Origin: Variovorax boronicumulans
GTDB lineage: Bacteria; Pseudomonadota; Gammaproteobacteria; Burkholderiales; Burkholderiaceae_C
DNA length: 64,000 nt
Assembly (NCBI RefSeq): GCF_030812215.1
Contig: NZ_JAUSSG010000009.1
Coordinates: 62,001 to 126,000 of the forward strand
Direction of reading: 5' to 3'
Under the pieces are notes generated by a model. That model ran no database searches. It was not told the DNA's origin and worked only from the letters and a program-made list of their open reading frames with translations. A program made the position numbers and the translations under genes. Of the stretch, positions 44,491-52,573 are shown piece by piece; positions within the stretch are counted from its first letter, which is position 1, and each line of letters starts with the position of its first letter.

Positions 44491-47400
44491 ATGGCCCAGT
44501 TCTTCATCGACCGCCCCATCTTCGCGTGGGTGCTCTCCATCGTCGTCATGCTCGCCGGGCTGATGGCGATCCGCACGCTGCCTCTGGAGCAGTACCCCGA
44601 CATCGCGCCGCCGCGCGTATCCATCAACGCCACCTACACCGGCGCCTCGGCCAAGACGGTGGAAGACTCCGTCACCCAGGTCATCGAGCAGCAGATGAAG
44701 GGGCTGGACAACCTGCTGTACATGCAGTCGACCAGCAACTCGTCGGGCGTGGCGCGCCTGTCGCTCACCTTCAACGCGGGCACCAACATCGACGTCGCCC
44801 AGATGCAGGTGCAGAACAAGCTGCAGCAGGCCATGTCGCGCCTGCCGCAGCAGGTGCAGAGCCGCGGCGTCACAGTCACCAAGGGCGGCAACGACTTCTT
44901 GCTGATCGTCTCGATGTACTCGGGCGACGGCAGCGCCTCCGCGGTGGACGTGGGCGACTACATCAGCAGCAACCTGGTCGACGTGATCAGCCGCATCGAC
45001 GGCGTGGGCGAGGTGCAGACGCTGGGCACCGGCTACGCGATGCGCCTCTGGCTGGACCCCGACAAGCTGCGCAAGTACGCGCTCATGCCCTCGGACGTGG
45101 GCAACGCCATCACCGCGCAGAACGCGCAGGTGTCGGCCGGTCAGCTGGGCGCGCTGCCGGCCGGCGCGCAGCAGCAGCTGAACGCCACCATCACGGCGCG
45201 CAGCAAGCTGCAGACGGTCGAGCAGTTCGAGAACGTGGTGCTGCGCGCCACACCCGACGGCGCCGTGGTGCGCCTGCGCGACGTGGCGCGCGTGGAACTC
45301 GGCGCCGAGAACCTCACGGTGCGCTCGCAACTGGGCGGCCGACCCGGCGCGGGCCTGGGCGTGGTGCTGGCCGACGGCGCCAACGCGGTGCAGGTGGCAG
45401 AGGCGGTGAAGGCCAAGGTGGCCGAGCTGCAGCCGCTGTTTCCGAATCAGCTGCAGACCTTCGTGAGCTACGACACCACGCCCTTCGTGAGCGCGTCCAT
45501 CGACGAGGTGGTGAAGGCGCTGGCCGAGGCGATGCTGCTGGTGGTGCTGGTGATGTACGTCTTCCTGCAGAACTTCCGCGCCACGCTGATCCCCGCGATC
45601 GCGGTGCCGGTGGTGCTCTTGGGCACCTTCGGCGTGCTCTCCATTGCCGGCTATTCGATCAACACGCTCACCATGTTCGGCATGGTGCTGGCCATCGGCC
45701 TCTTGGTGGACGATGCCATCGTGGTGGTGGAGAACGTCGAGCGCGTGATGCACGAGGAAGGCCTCTCGCCCAAGGAAGCCACGCGCAAGTCGATGGCCGA
45801 GATCACGCCCGCGCTCGTGGGCATCGCACTGGTGCTGTCGGCGGTGTTCATCCCGATGGCCTTCTTCGGCGGCTCGACCGGCATGATCTACCGGCAGTTC
45901 TCGATCACCATCGTCTCGGCGATGGCGCTGTCGGTGTTCGTGGCGCTCACGCTCACGCCGGCGCTGTGCGCGACGTTGCTCAAGCCCGTTGCCAAGGGCC
46001 AGCATGCGGTGCCGCGCAAGGGCGTGCTGGGCGTGGTCGACCGCTTCTTCGCAGGCTTCAACCGCAATTTCGACAAGGGCGCCGACCGCTACCAGAGCGT
46101 GGTCGGCGGCATCGTGCGGCGCGGCAAGCGCAGCCTCGTGGTGTACCTGCTGATCGCGGCGGCGATGGCGGTGCTCTTCATGCGCCTGCCCACCTCCTTC
46201 CTGCCCGACGAGGACCAGGCCTTCCTGCAGGTGCAGGTGACGCTGCCGCCGGGTGCCTCGGACGCGCGGCTGCAGCCGGTGGTCACGCAGATGCAGAACT
46301 ACTTCACCAAGCAGCCCGAGGTGGTGAGCGTGAACGTCATCACCGGGCAGAACGGCGACCAGAGTTCGGCGCGCGCCTTCGTCAAGCTCAAGGACTGGGC
46401 CGAGCGCGAAGGCGACGGGCAATCGGCCGCCGCGCTCGCACGCCGCGCCAACAAGGACCTCTCGACCATCCGCGACGCGCGCGTGTTCGTGCTGCTGCCG
46501 CCGGCGGTGCGCGGGCTGGGCGCGAATGCGGGCTTCAATTTCCACCTGAAGGACATCAACGGCCTCGGCCACGATGCGCTGGTGAAGGCGCGCGACCAGG
46601 TCATCGAGCTGCTGTCCAAGCGCTCCGACGTGGTCGTGAACGTGCGCAGCAACAACCTGGACGACACGCCGCAGTTCGCGGTGGACATCGACGATGCGCG
46701 CGCCGGCGCGGCGAGCCTGGCCACCGCCGACATCGACAGCACGCTCTCCAGCGCGATGGGCGGCACCTACATCAACGACTTCCTGGACAACGGGCGCGTC
46801 AAGCGCGTGTACATGCAGGGCGACACCGCCTTTCGCATGCTGCCCGCCGACATCGACCGCTGGAGCGTGCGCAACAGCCTCGGGCAGATGGTGCCGTTCC
46901 CGGCGTTCTCGAGTTCGCGCTGGACCTACGGCTCGCCGCAGCTGCAGCGCTACAACGGCAGCCCGAGCTACGAGTTCGTGGGCGATGCCGCGCCGGGCGT
47001 GAGCTCGGGCGACGCCATGGCCGCGGTGGACGAGGTGATGAAGCAGATGCCGCCGGGCATCGGCTACGAGTGGACCGGCGCGTCGTTCCAGGAACGGCTC
47101 TCGGGCGCGCAGGCGCCGGTGCTCTATGCCATCTCGATCCTGTTCGTGTTCCTGTGCCTGGCCGCGCTCTACGAGAGCTGGTCGGTGCCGTTCTCGGTGA
47201 TCCTCGTGGTGCCGCTGGGCATCGTGGGCGCGCTGCTGTTCACCAGCTTCCGGGGCCTGAGCAACGACGTGTACTTCCAGGTCGGCTTGCTGACGACGGT
47301 GGGGCTCTCGTCGAAGAACGCGATCCTGATCGTGGAGTTCGCCAAGCAGTTGCAGGAGCAGGGCAAGGGCGTGATCGAGGCGACGCTGGAAGCGGTGCGC

Positions 47401-47670
47401 CTGCGGCTGCGGCCCATCCTGATGACCTCGCTGGCCTTCGGCTTCGGCGTGCTGCCGCTGGCCATCGGCACCGGCGCGGGCGCGGGTGGCCGCCAGTCGA
47501 TCGGTACCCCAGTGTTGGGCGGCATGGTGGTGGGCACCGCGCTCGGCATCTTCTTCGTGCCGCTGTTCTTCGCGCTGATCCGCGGGTGGCTGGAGGGGAG
47601 GCGCAAGCCGGCCAAGGCTGAAGCACCGGACGCATTGCCTGCGCCCGCCGCAGAACAGGGAGGCCACTGA
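44491..47670 (+). CDS. RND multidrug efflux pump (AcrB/MexB-like, HAE1)
   Basis: A 1059-residue proton-driven pump. It starts MAQFFIDRPIFAWVLSIVVMLAG, typical of the HAE1 family, with twelve membrane segments and two large periplasmic loops. The proton-relay pair Asp407-Asp408 in segment 4 (GLLVDDAIVVVENVERVM) has exactly AcrB numbering. The DEDQAF motif (about 572) and conserved late block LTTVGLSSKNAILIVEFAK are present. Its stop shares a base with the channel ATG (TGATG). Likely exports lipophilic drugs, solvents or detergents; the spectrum is unknown. Confidence 0.95.
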   Translation: MAQFFIDRPIFAWVLSIVVMLAGLMAIRTLPLEQYPDIAPPRVSINATYTGASAKTVEDSVTQVIEQQMKGLDNLLYMQSTSNSSGVARLSLTFNAGTNIDVAQMQVQNKLQQAMSRLPQQVQSRGVTVTKGGNDFLLIVSMYSGDGSASAVDVGDYISSNLVDVISRIDGVGEVQTLGTGYAMRLWLDPDKLRKYALMPSDVGNAITAQNAQVSAGQLGALPAGAQQQLNATITARSKLQTVEQFENVVLRATPDGAVVRLRDVARVELGAENLTVRSQLGGRPGAGLGVVLADGANAVQVAEAVKAKVAELQPLFPNQLQTFVSYDTTPFVSASIDEVVKALAEAMLLVVLVMYVFLQNFRATLIPAIAVPVVLLGTFGVLSIAGYSINTLTMFGMVLAIGLLVDDAIVVVENVERVMHEEGLSPKEATRKSMAEITPALVGIALVLSAVFIPMAFFGGSTGMIYRQFSITIVSAMALSVFVALTLTPALCATLLKPVAKGQHAVPRKGVLGVVDRFFAGFNRNFDKGADRYQSVVGGIVRRGKRSLVVYLLIAAAMAVLFMRLPTSFLPDEDQAFLQVQVTLPPGASDARLQPVVTQMQNYFTKQPEVVSVNVITGQNGDQSSARAFVKLKDWAEREGDGQSAAALARRANKDLSTIRDARVFVLLPPAVRGLGANAGFNFHLKDINGLGHDALVKARDQVIELLSKRSDVVVNVRSNNLDDTPQFAVDIDDARAGAASLATADIDSTLSSAMGGTYINDFLDNGRVKRVYMQGDTAFRMLPADIDRWSVRNSLGQMVPFPAFSSSRWTYGSPQLQRYNGSPSYEFVGDAAPGVSSGDAMAAVDEVMKQMPPGIGYEWTGASFQERLSGAQAPVLYAISILFVFLCLAALYESWSVPFSVILVVPLGIVGALLFTSFRGLSNDVYFQVGLLTTVGLSSKNAILIVEFAKQLQEQGKGVIEATLEAVRLRLRPILMTSLAFGFGVLPLAIGTGAGAGGRQSIGTPVLGGMVVGTALGIFFVPLFFALIRGWLEGRRKPAKAEAPDALPAPAAEQGGH

Positions 47671-49118
47671 TGCGACGCGCGTCCCTCCCCCGCTTTCCGC
47701 TGCGCACGCTGGCCTGTGCGGCCATGGCTTCGGCCGTGCTCTCGGGCTGCATCAACCTCGCACCCGCATATGAAACGCCCACTTCGCCCGTGCCGCAGGC
47801 CTTGCCTTCGGGCGGTGCGAGCGGTGCCAATGCAGCCGCGCCGCTCGACGTCAGCTGGCGCGATTTCTTCGTCGACAAGCGCCTGCAAGGCGTGATCGAA
47901 CTCGCGCTCGCCAACAACCGCGACCTGCGCGTGGCGGCGCTCAACATCGAGCGCGCCCGCGCCCAGTACGGCATTGCGCGCGCGGGCCTGTTCCCGACCG
48001 TCGAAGCCGGCGCGGGCGGCAGCCGCTCGCGCACGCCCGGCAGCCTCTCGACCAGCGGCGAGGCGCGCATCTCCTCGCAGTACAGCGCCGACCTCGGCAT
48101 GACGGCTTACGAGCTCGACCTGTTCGGGCGCGTTCGCAACCTGAGCGAATCGGCATTGCAGAGCTACTTCCAGACCGAGGAAACCCGACGCAGCACGCAG
48201 ATCAGCCTGGTGGCTTCCGTCGCCACGGCCTGGCTGCAACTGGCTGCGGACGAGCAGCGCCTGGCGCTTGCGCGCAGCACGCTCGAGAGCCAGCGCAAGT
48301 CCTTCGACCTGATCCAGCGCAGCCATGCGCTGGGTTCGCAGTCGGGCCTCGCGCTCGCGCAGTCGCAAAGCACGGTCGATGCCGCGCGGGCCGATGCCGC
48401 TGCGTTCGACAGCCTGGTGGAGCAGGACCGCAACGCGCTCACACTGCTCGTCGGCACCACGCCACCGGCGGAGCTGCTGCCGACCACGGCGACGGCCGAA
48501 GCCGCGCAACTGCTCGTGCCCCCAGCCGGCCTCTCGTCGAGCGTGCTGCAGCAGCGCCCCGACGTGCGCGCCGCCGAGCACGCCCTGCGCGCGAGCAACG
48601 CAGACATCGGCGCGGCGCGCGCGGCCTTCTTTCCGCGCATCGCGCTCACGGCTTCGGCGGGTACGGCGAGCAGCACGCTCTCGGGCCTGTTCACCAGCGG
48701 CAGCAAGGCGTGGAGCTTCGCGCCGTCGGTCAGCGTGCCGATCTTCGACGGCGGCGCGAATCGCTCGAACCTGAAGGTGGCCGAGGCGCAGCAGAAGATA
48801 CAGCTCGCGACCTACGAGAAGACGGTGCAGACGGCATTTCGCGAAGTGGCCGATGCGCTCGCCGAGCGCCGCACGCTGGCCGAGCGGCTCGATGCGCAGC
48901 GTTCGCTGCTGGGTGCGACCTCGCGCAGCTTCGAGCTGTCGCAGTCGCTCTTCCGGAGCGGCGCGACGAGCTTCCTCGATGTGCTGGATGCGCAGCGCGC
49001 CCACTACGCGGCGCAGCAGACGCTGATCGGCCTGCAGCTCACCGAGCAGACCAACCGGCTCACGATCTACAGGACGCTGGGCGGCGGCTGGAGCGAGGGC
49101 TCGGACGGGAAGGGCTAG
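47670..49118 (+). CDS. Outer-membrane efflux channel (OprM/NodT family)
   Basis: The 482-residue lipoprotein (signal ending at Cys27, LSGCIN) is a TolC-type channel of the NodT/OprM group with two homologous halves, each an outer-membrane efflux domain of about 190 residues (near 70-260 and 285-465). It completes a full adaptor-pump-channel operon. No local repressor gene is present, which is less common for such operons. Confidence 0.94.
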   Translation: MRRASLPRFPLRTLACAAMASAVLSGCINLAPAYETPTSPVPQALPSGGASGANAAAPLDVSWRDFFVDKRLQGVIELALANNRDLRVAALNIERARAQYGIARAGLFPTVEAGAGGSRSRTPGSLSTSGEARISSQYSADLGMTAYELDLFGRVRNLSESALQSYFQTEETRRSTQISLVASVATAWLQLAADEQRLALARSTLESQRKSFDLIQRSHALGSQSGLALAQSQSTVDAARADAAAFDSLVEQDRNALTLLVGTTPPAELLPTTATAEAAQLLVPPAGLSSSVLQQRPDVRAAEHALRASNADIGAARAAFFPRIALTASAGTASSTLSGLFTSGSKAWSFAPSVSVPIFDGGANRSNLKVAEAQQKIQLATYEKTVQTAFREVADALAERRTLAERLDAQRSLLGATSRSFELSQSLFRSGATSFLDVLDAQRAHYAAQQTLIGLQLTEQTNRLTIYRTLGGGWSEGSDGKG

Positions 49119-49533
49119 CCGAGGGGCCGGGTCGCGTGCCCGCCAACGAGCCATCGCCCATCTCGAATGTGCGGGGTGCCGATGGGGCTGGCACAAGCAC
49201 CAGCGAGCGTAGATATTGGCATGGGATACCGCTCGGGCGCATCATCAGCCGTCTGTTTTGCGTCAGCCGGGCAAGATGCGAGCTGACCACCAGCAGGCCG
49301 CTGGGAACCATGAGTCTGCCGACTGGAACGAGTCGAGCCTGCAATCACGCGGTACTGCAGTACCTTGTCCCTGCCTTGTCCGGAAGGCCCCATCGATGAG
49401 GCGAACGGATCTGGCTGAGCGATTTCTGTTGTGGCCTGTTGTTCATGGTTCGCTTCCTGATTTGAACTGGAGAAAATCATCGAGATCGTGCAAGGTAGTC
49501 AAACAGGCAGGTCGAAACCGCGATGTCGGAGCG
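49119..49533. other. Intergenic region, no recognisable gene
   Basis: This 415-bp gap separates the RND operon from the type VI island. Several frames of 90-120 codons cross it on both strands but they lack ribosome-binding sites and resemble nothing I know. A perfect 14-bp palindrome GGTACTGCAGTACC lies at 49351-49364. The DNA is of lower GC than the RND genes. It may be the decayed edge of the inserted island. Confidence 0.4.
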
Positions 49534-49743
49534 TCACAGCGATGACGACTGAATGCGAGAGCTGTTGTCGTGTACAGCGGCCCGCTCCCACAGGGTGCCT
49601 GCAGGCCGCCACCGACAGTTCGCGGGTTCTTCCACGAGCTTGACGATGATTGAAGTCGAGGCGTGGGACGAGATGGGAAGAACGGCCATCGCACCCAACG
49701 CGAGCAATGTCTGTCGGCGCGTTGGCGTTGTATTGACAGTCAT
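49534..49743 (-). CDS. Small protein with export signal, downstream of Tli4-like gene
   Basis: A 69-residue frame. The N-terminus MTVNTTPTRRQTLLALGAMAVLPISSHAS has a twin Arg before a hydrophobic stretch and an A-x-A-like cleavage site, suggesting a Tat or Sec export signal; about 40 residues would remain, with one Cys. AGTGAGG lies upstream as a possible ribosome-binding site, and the gene starts 11 bases after the immunity gene stop. I do not recognise it. It may be an additional immunity or envelope component of the island, or the leftover 5' part of a longer gene. Confidence 0.5.
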   Translation of the reverse strand: MTVNTTPTRRQTLLALGAMAVLPISSHASTSIIVKLVEEPANCRWRPAGTLWERAAVHDNSSRIQSSSL

Positions 49744-49754
49744 CAATGATTGCC

Positions 49755-50720
49755 TCACTTGATCGCCACCGCATCGGCCGGCGCGCCGGGCACGGCCACG
49801 CGAAACCTGAGCCCGTCGAGCAACTTGTCCCATAAGGCAATAGCGTCTTCATCGTTCAGGGAAGAGGTTGCAGCGGCCCCCACGCGATCCGATGCGACTT
49901 TGGTGTGCATCGTCACATTCAGCCGCGCGGGGCGCGCGACGTTACCGCTCTGGCCAATGAACAGCCATTCGAATTCTTGTGTTCCGTCGGGGTAGCGCAC
50001 GAGCGACTCTTCACCGGCCCAGCCGTGAACGTTTTTCTTGCCCTCGCGCAAGGTTGTGAGCTTGGGATAGCTGCTGCCTGCTTCGCGCTTGCGGTCGTCG
50101 ATCAGCTTGAGCAGGCCCTCGCCGTTGCTGCCCCGAGTGCTTGCGGCCTGATTGCTCTCGACGCTGAAGACAACATCGGGCAATGCCGCCATGTGCAGGC
50201 CGACTTGCGAGAGGGCACTGCTGAACGAGGCGTCGTAAGTGAATCCGTATTCGTGGCAAAGCCCTTGATCGGTGGGAACTTCGTCTGGTTCGCGCGGACG
50301 CAAATTCTTGGCGGTTTCTACTGCGTCTGCGAGCAAAGATGACGCTGTCACCTTTTGACTCTTGGCCGTTGCATCACTGTCCATGAAGATGTGAGGTCCG
50401 ACGATGTAGTAGAAGCGAAAGCCTTCCAGTTCAAGTTTTTTGGCCGTGTCATCCATATAGGAACGAATCAGCCACATGTTGGGAGCGGGTCCCTTGCCGA
50501 AGTAGGCGATCTCGGCGGTCTTTTCGGCTGCCAGAATCTTCGCCCGCTCAGCCTTCATGACCTTCTCGATTTCCTTGGCCTGGTTGGGCAATGTCGGAAA
50601 GTCGCGCCCAAATACGAGGCGCGAATCCACTGGCACGGTCAGCACATAGCGCCCGAAGCACAGCAGTTTGGTGTGTTCGAACAGTCTCGCGATACGAGGG
50701 TTCATGGTTGCATCATTCAT
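49755..50720 (-). CDS. Tli4-like immunity protein for a type VI lipase
   Basis: A 321-residue protein resembling the Tle cognate immunity protein 4 (Tli4) family: the start RLFEHTKLLCFGRYVLTVPVDSRLVFG, then GHIFMDSD-like and AALPDVVFSVESN segments and a C-terminal domain with WAGEESLVRYPDG. Tli4 proteins bind and neutralise Tle4 phospholipases. The ATG at 50720 overlaps the lipase stop by four bases (ATGA), as expected of an effector-immunity pair. No signal peptide is evident, whereas Tle4 acts in the periplasm in the known example, so either the N-terminus is a cryptic export signal or protection occurs otherwise. Family call is from sequence style and context. Confidence 0.75.
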   Translation of the reverse strand: MNDATMNPRIARLFEHTKLLCFGRYVLTVPVDSRLVFGRDFPTLPNQAKEIEKVMKAERAKILAAEKTAEIAYFGKGPAPNMWLIRSYMDDTAKKLELEGFRFYYIVGPHIFMDSDATAKSQKVTASSLLADAVETAKNLRPREPDEVPTDQGLCHEYGFTYDASFSSALSQVGLHMAALPDVVFSVESNQAASTRGSNGEGLLKLIDDRKREAGSSYPKLTTLREGKKNVHGWAGEESLVRYPDGTQEFEWLFIGQSGNVARPARLNVTMHTKVASDRVGAAATSSLNDEDAIALWDKLLDGLRFRVAVPGAPADAVAIK

Positions 50721-52573
50721 TGCTGCTCTTTCGAGGGGTATTCCCACTCCTTCTTGGCCCACCATGCGGGGTCATAGGCATTGGCAATGCGCACGATGCC
50801 GTAGAGCGTCGAGGCAATGGCGCCGCTGTTCTTGTAGCTGCCCTGGTGGTCGTAGCCCATCTGGGCGAACTTGATCCTGGCTTGGACCTTGTCCGCGCTG
50901 CGTTGCACTGGCACGGTGCCGTCCGCGGCCGTGTCGGGCGGCTGGAGCCTGAGTTGCAGCGCCACCCCATTTGCCCCTTTCACTCGCAAGGTGCCCGTGC
51001 TGTTGTCGCCTTTTTCGCCCTCAACTGGCGCCCACATCAAGGGATTGCCTGCGGCAGCGGCATCGCCGTCGACCACGCGCCAGACCACCTCGTTCCAAGC
51101 CCGCTGCGCCGGGTCGCTGCCGTAGTGCGCATAGGTGCAGTCGTGGAAGGTGTCCTGGATAGCGTCAGCGAATCTCATGGCATTGATGATTCGCCGCATC
51201 GTCGCCTCTGGTCCTATCTGCTCCTTGCTCTTGCCACCTTTTTTAGGAGGCATCTTTATCTGTTCCGCCGGATCAATCCAATCCGGATTGATCAGCCGCC
51301 ACCACTTCTGCGGCCCCAGGGTGTAAATCTCGGCCACAGCGTCGGCTTGTGGCAGTTTGACCAGGGTCTTTCCCTCCTGATCCTGTACATGCAGCCATTG
51401 CGTTCCGTAAGCCGTAGCCGGCAGCAGCTCCAGGCCGCCTTGCGCATTAGCCAGCACCGCAGTCACTTTCTCCCCGGTTTCTCCCAGCACCTTCTGGGTG
51501 ATGTTTCCCGGCACATCCCAGAAACCCTTGCCGCCCTCGAAGCCCGCGCGAATGCGCTTGTAGGCCGCGGCTGCGCCGGTCGTCGGCATCACCCCGTGCA
51601 CGATGCCCAATACCTTGCTCTTGATCTTTCCGTAGTCCGGGTGGATGAGGGCGCGCGCCAGAATCCCGCCCATGCTGTGGGTCACGAGGATGACGCCCGG
51701 ACAGTTGAATCCGTTCTCGTTGTAGGTCTCCACCAGCTTTTCGATCTTTGGCGCCAGAGACTTCGCCTCATCGCCATTGCTCTTGAGCCAGTTGTAGCCA
51801 AAGGCATGCACGGGGTACCAGCAGTCGCCGATTTTCTTGAGATCGTCTTCCGTCAACGGGTCCCCACTTGCGCCGCCGAAGCTTGAAGTTTTACGCCCGA
51901 CCAGCGCCTCACGGCTACCTTGGTCGGACCAACTTTTAGTGACGTTCACCGTTTCGCCCTGGCTCTGAAGCATGTCGTTGAGTTGCCGCTCTATGCGTTG
52001 GATGATGTCGCCGTAGGAGCTGAACATCACCTCGCTCCAGCCCCGGGCTCGGGCCTTCTGCGCGGCGGTGAAGCTCTGCCGGTTGCTCGCCAACGGGTGA
52101 TTGGGGTCGGCCTTGGGGTCGCTCACCAGCAGCTTGCTGATATTGCCAAGGTCGTCGGGCACGTTGTTGTGGCGCCTGTCAGAGTTGACGGTCTCATCGC
52201 CTGTCGCGTCAAAGAGATTGGCGCCGTTGTCGGTGACGTTGTAGCGGTCCACCTCGACTTCGTCGGGGTCCAGGCGCATCTGGCGTTCGGCGGCACTCGC
52301 GTTGCGCCGACCCAACGCATCGCCCGTCTTGTCTGGCCACCAGGAGATGTTGTCGTCGCGTTTGATCTGCGCCTGCCGTGCCTTGGACAAGCGCAGGTTG
52401 CTGCCCATGATGCCGGGCAGGAACACGATGGGAATGAGCTTGCCCGGTGGCACGCGCACATGGACCTTGCGTTTGTCCGCCACCGGTGTCGTCACAACTG
52501 CTACGTCGGCAAAACCACCCATCCCCAAGCTGAAGTCCAGCCACGCATCTTCGTCTTCGCCCTGTGCCGCCAT
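50717..52573 (-). CDS. Tle4-type type VI secretion lipase effector
   Basis: A 618-residue alpha/beta-hydrolase with FLPGIMGSNLRLSK near residue 40 (oxyanion-side motif) and the nucleophile elbow VTHSMGG with Ser300. Size, the HSMGG motif and the neighbours (VgrG upstream, Tli4-like immunity downstream) fit the Tle4 phospholipases, such as TplE of Pseudomonas aeruginosa, which kill rivals by attacking membranes. The start is ATG 52573, which overlaps the vgrG stop (TAATG) and has AGGAG at optimal distance; an ATG 33 bases upstream lies inside vgrG. Other catalytic residues (Asp, His) are expected near 440 and in the last third but were not fixed. Confidence 0.85.
   Translation of the reverse strand: MAAQGEDEDAWLDFSLGMGGFADVAVVTTPVADKRKVHVRVPPGKLIPIVFLPGIMGSNLRLSKARQAQIKRDDNISWWPDKTGDALGRRNASAAERQMRLDPDEVEVDRYNVTDNGANLFDATGDETVNSDRRHNNVPDDLGNISKLLVSDPKADPNHPLASNRQSFTAAQKARARGWSEVMFSSYGDIIQRIERQLNDMLQSQGETVNVTKSWSDQGSREALVGRKTSSFGGASGDPLTEDDLKKIGDCWYPVHAFGYNWLKSNGDEAKSLAPKIEKLVETYNENGFNCPGVILVTHSMGGILARALIHPDYGKIKSKVLGIVHGVMPTTGAAAAYKRIRAGFEGGKGFWDVPGNITQKVLGETGEKVTAVLANAQGGLELLPATAYGTQWLHVQDQEGKTLVKLPQADAVAEIYTLGPQKWWRLINPDWIDPAEQIKMPPKKGGKSKEQIGPEATMRRIINAMRFADAIQDTFHDCTYAHYGSDPAQRAWNEVVWRVVDGDAAAAGNPLMWAPVEGEKGDNSTGTLRVKGANGVALQLRLQPPDTAADGTVPVQRSADKVQARIKFAQMGYDHQGSYKNSGAIASTLYGIVRIANAYDPAWWAKKEWEYPSKEQQ

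Noticed and set aside
43543..47667. Very long minus-strand open frame opposite the RND operon
   Set aside because: Low-complexity His/Arg/Ala-rich translation, fully antisense to conserved efflux genes.
49216..49545. 109-codon plus-strand frame whose end DLNWRKSSRS looks like a DUF397 start
   Set aside because: Only ten residues match, there is no ribosome-binding site, and the rest has no likeness; probably chance.
51273..51295. Perfect 9-bp inverted repeat in the lipase gene (GATCAATCC/GGATTGATC)
   Set aside because: Inside coding sequence with no T-run; likely chance in codons for Asp-Trp-Ile-Asp-Pro.
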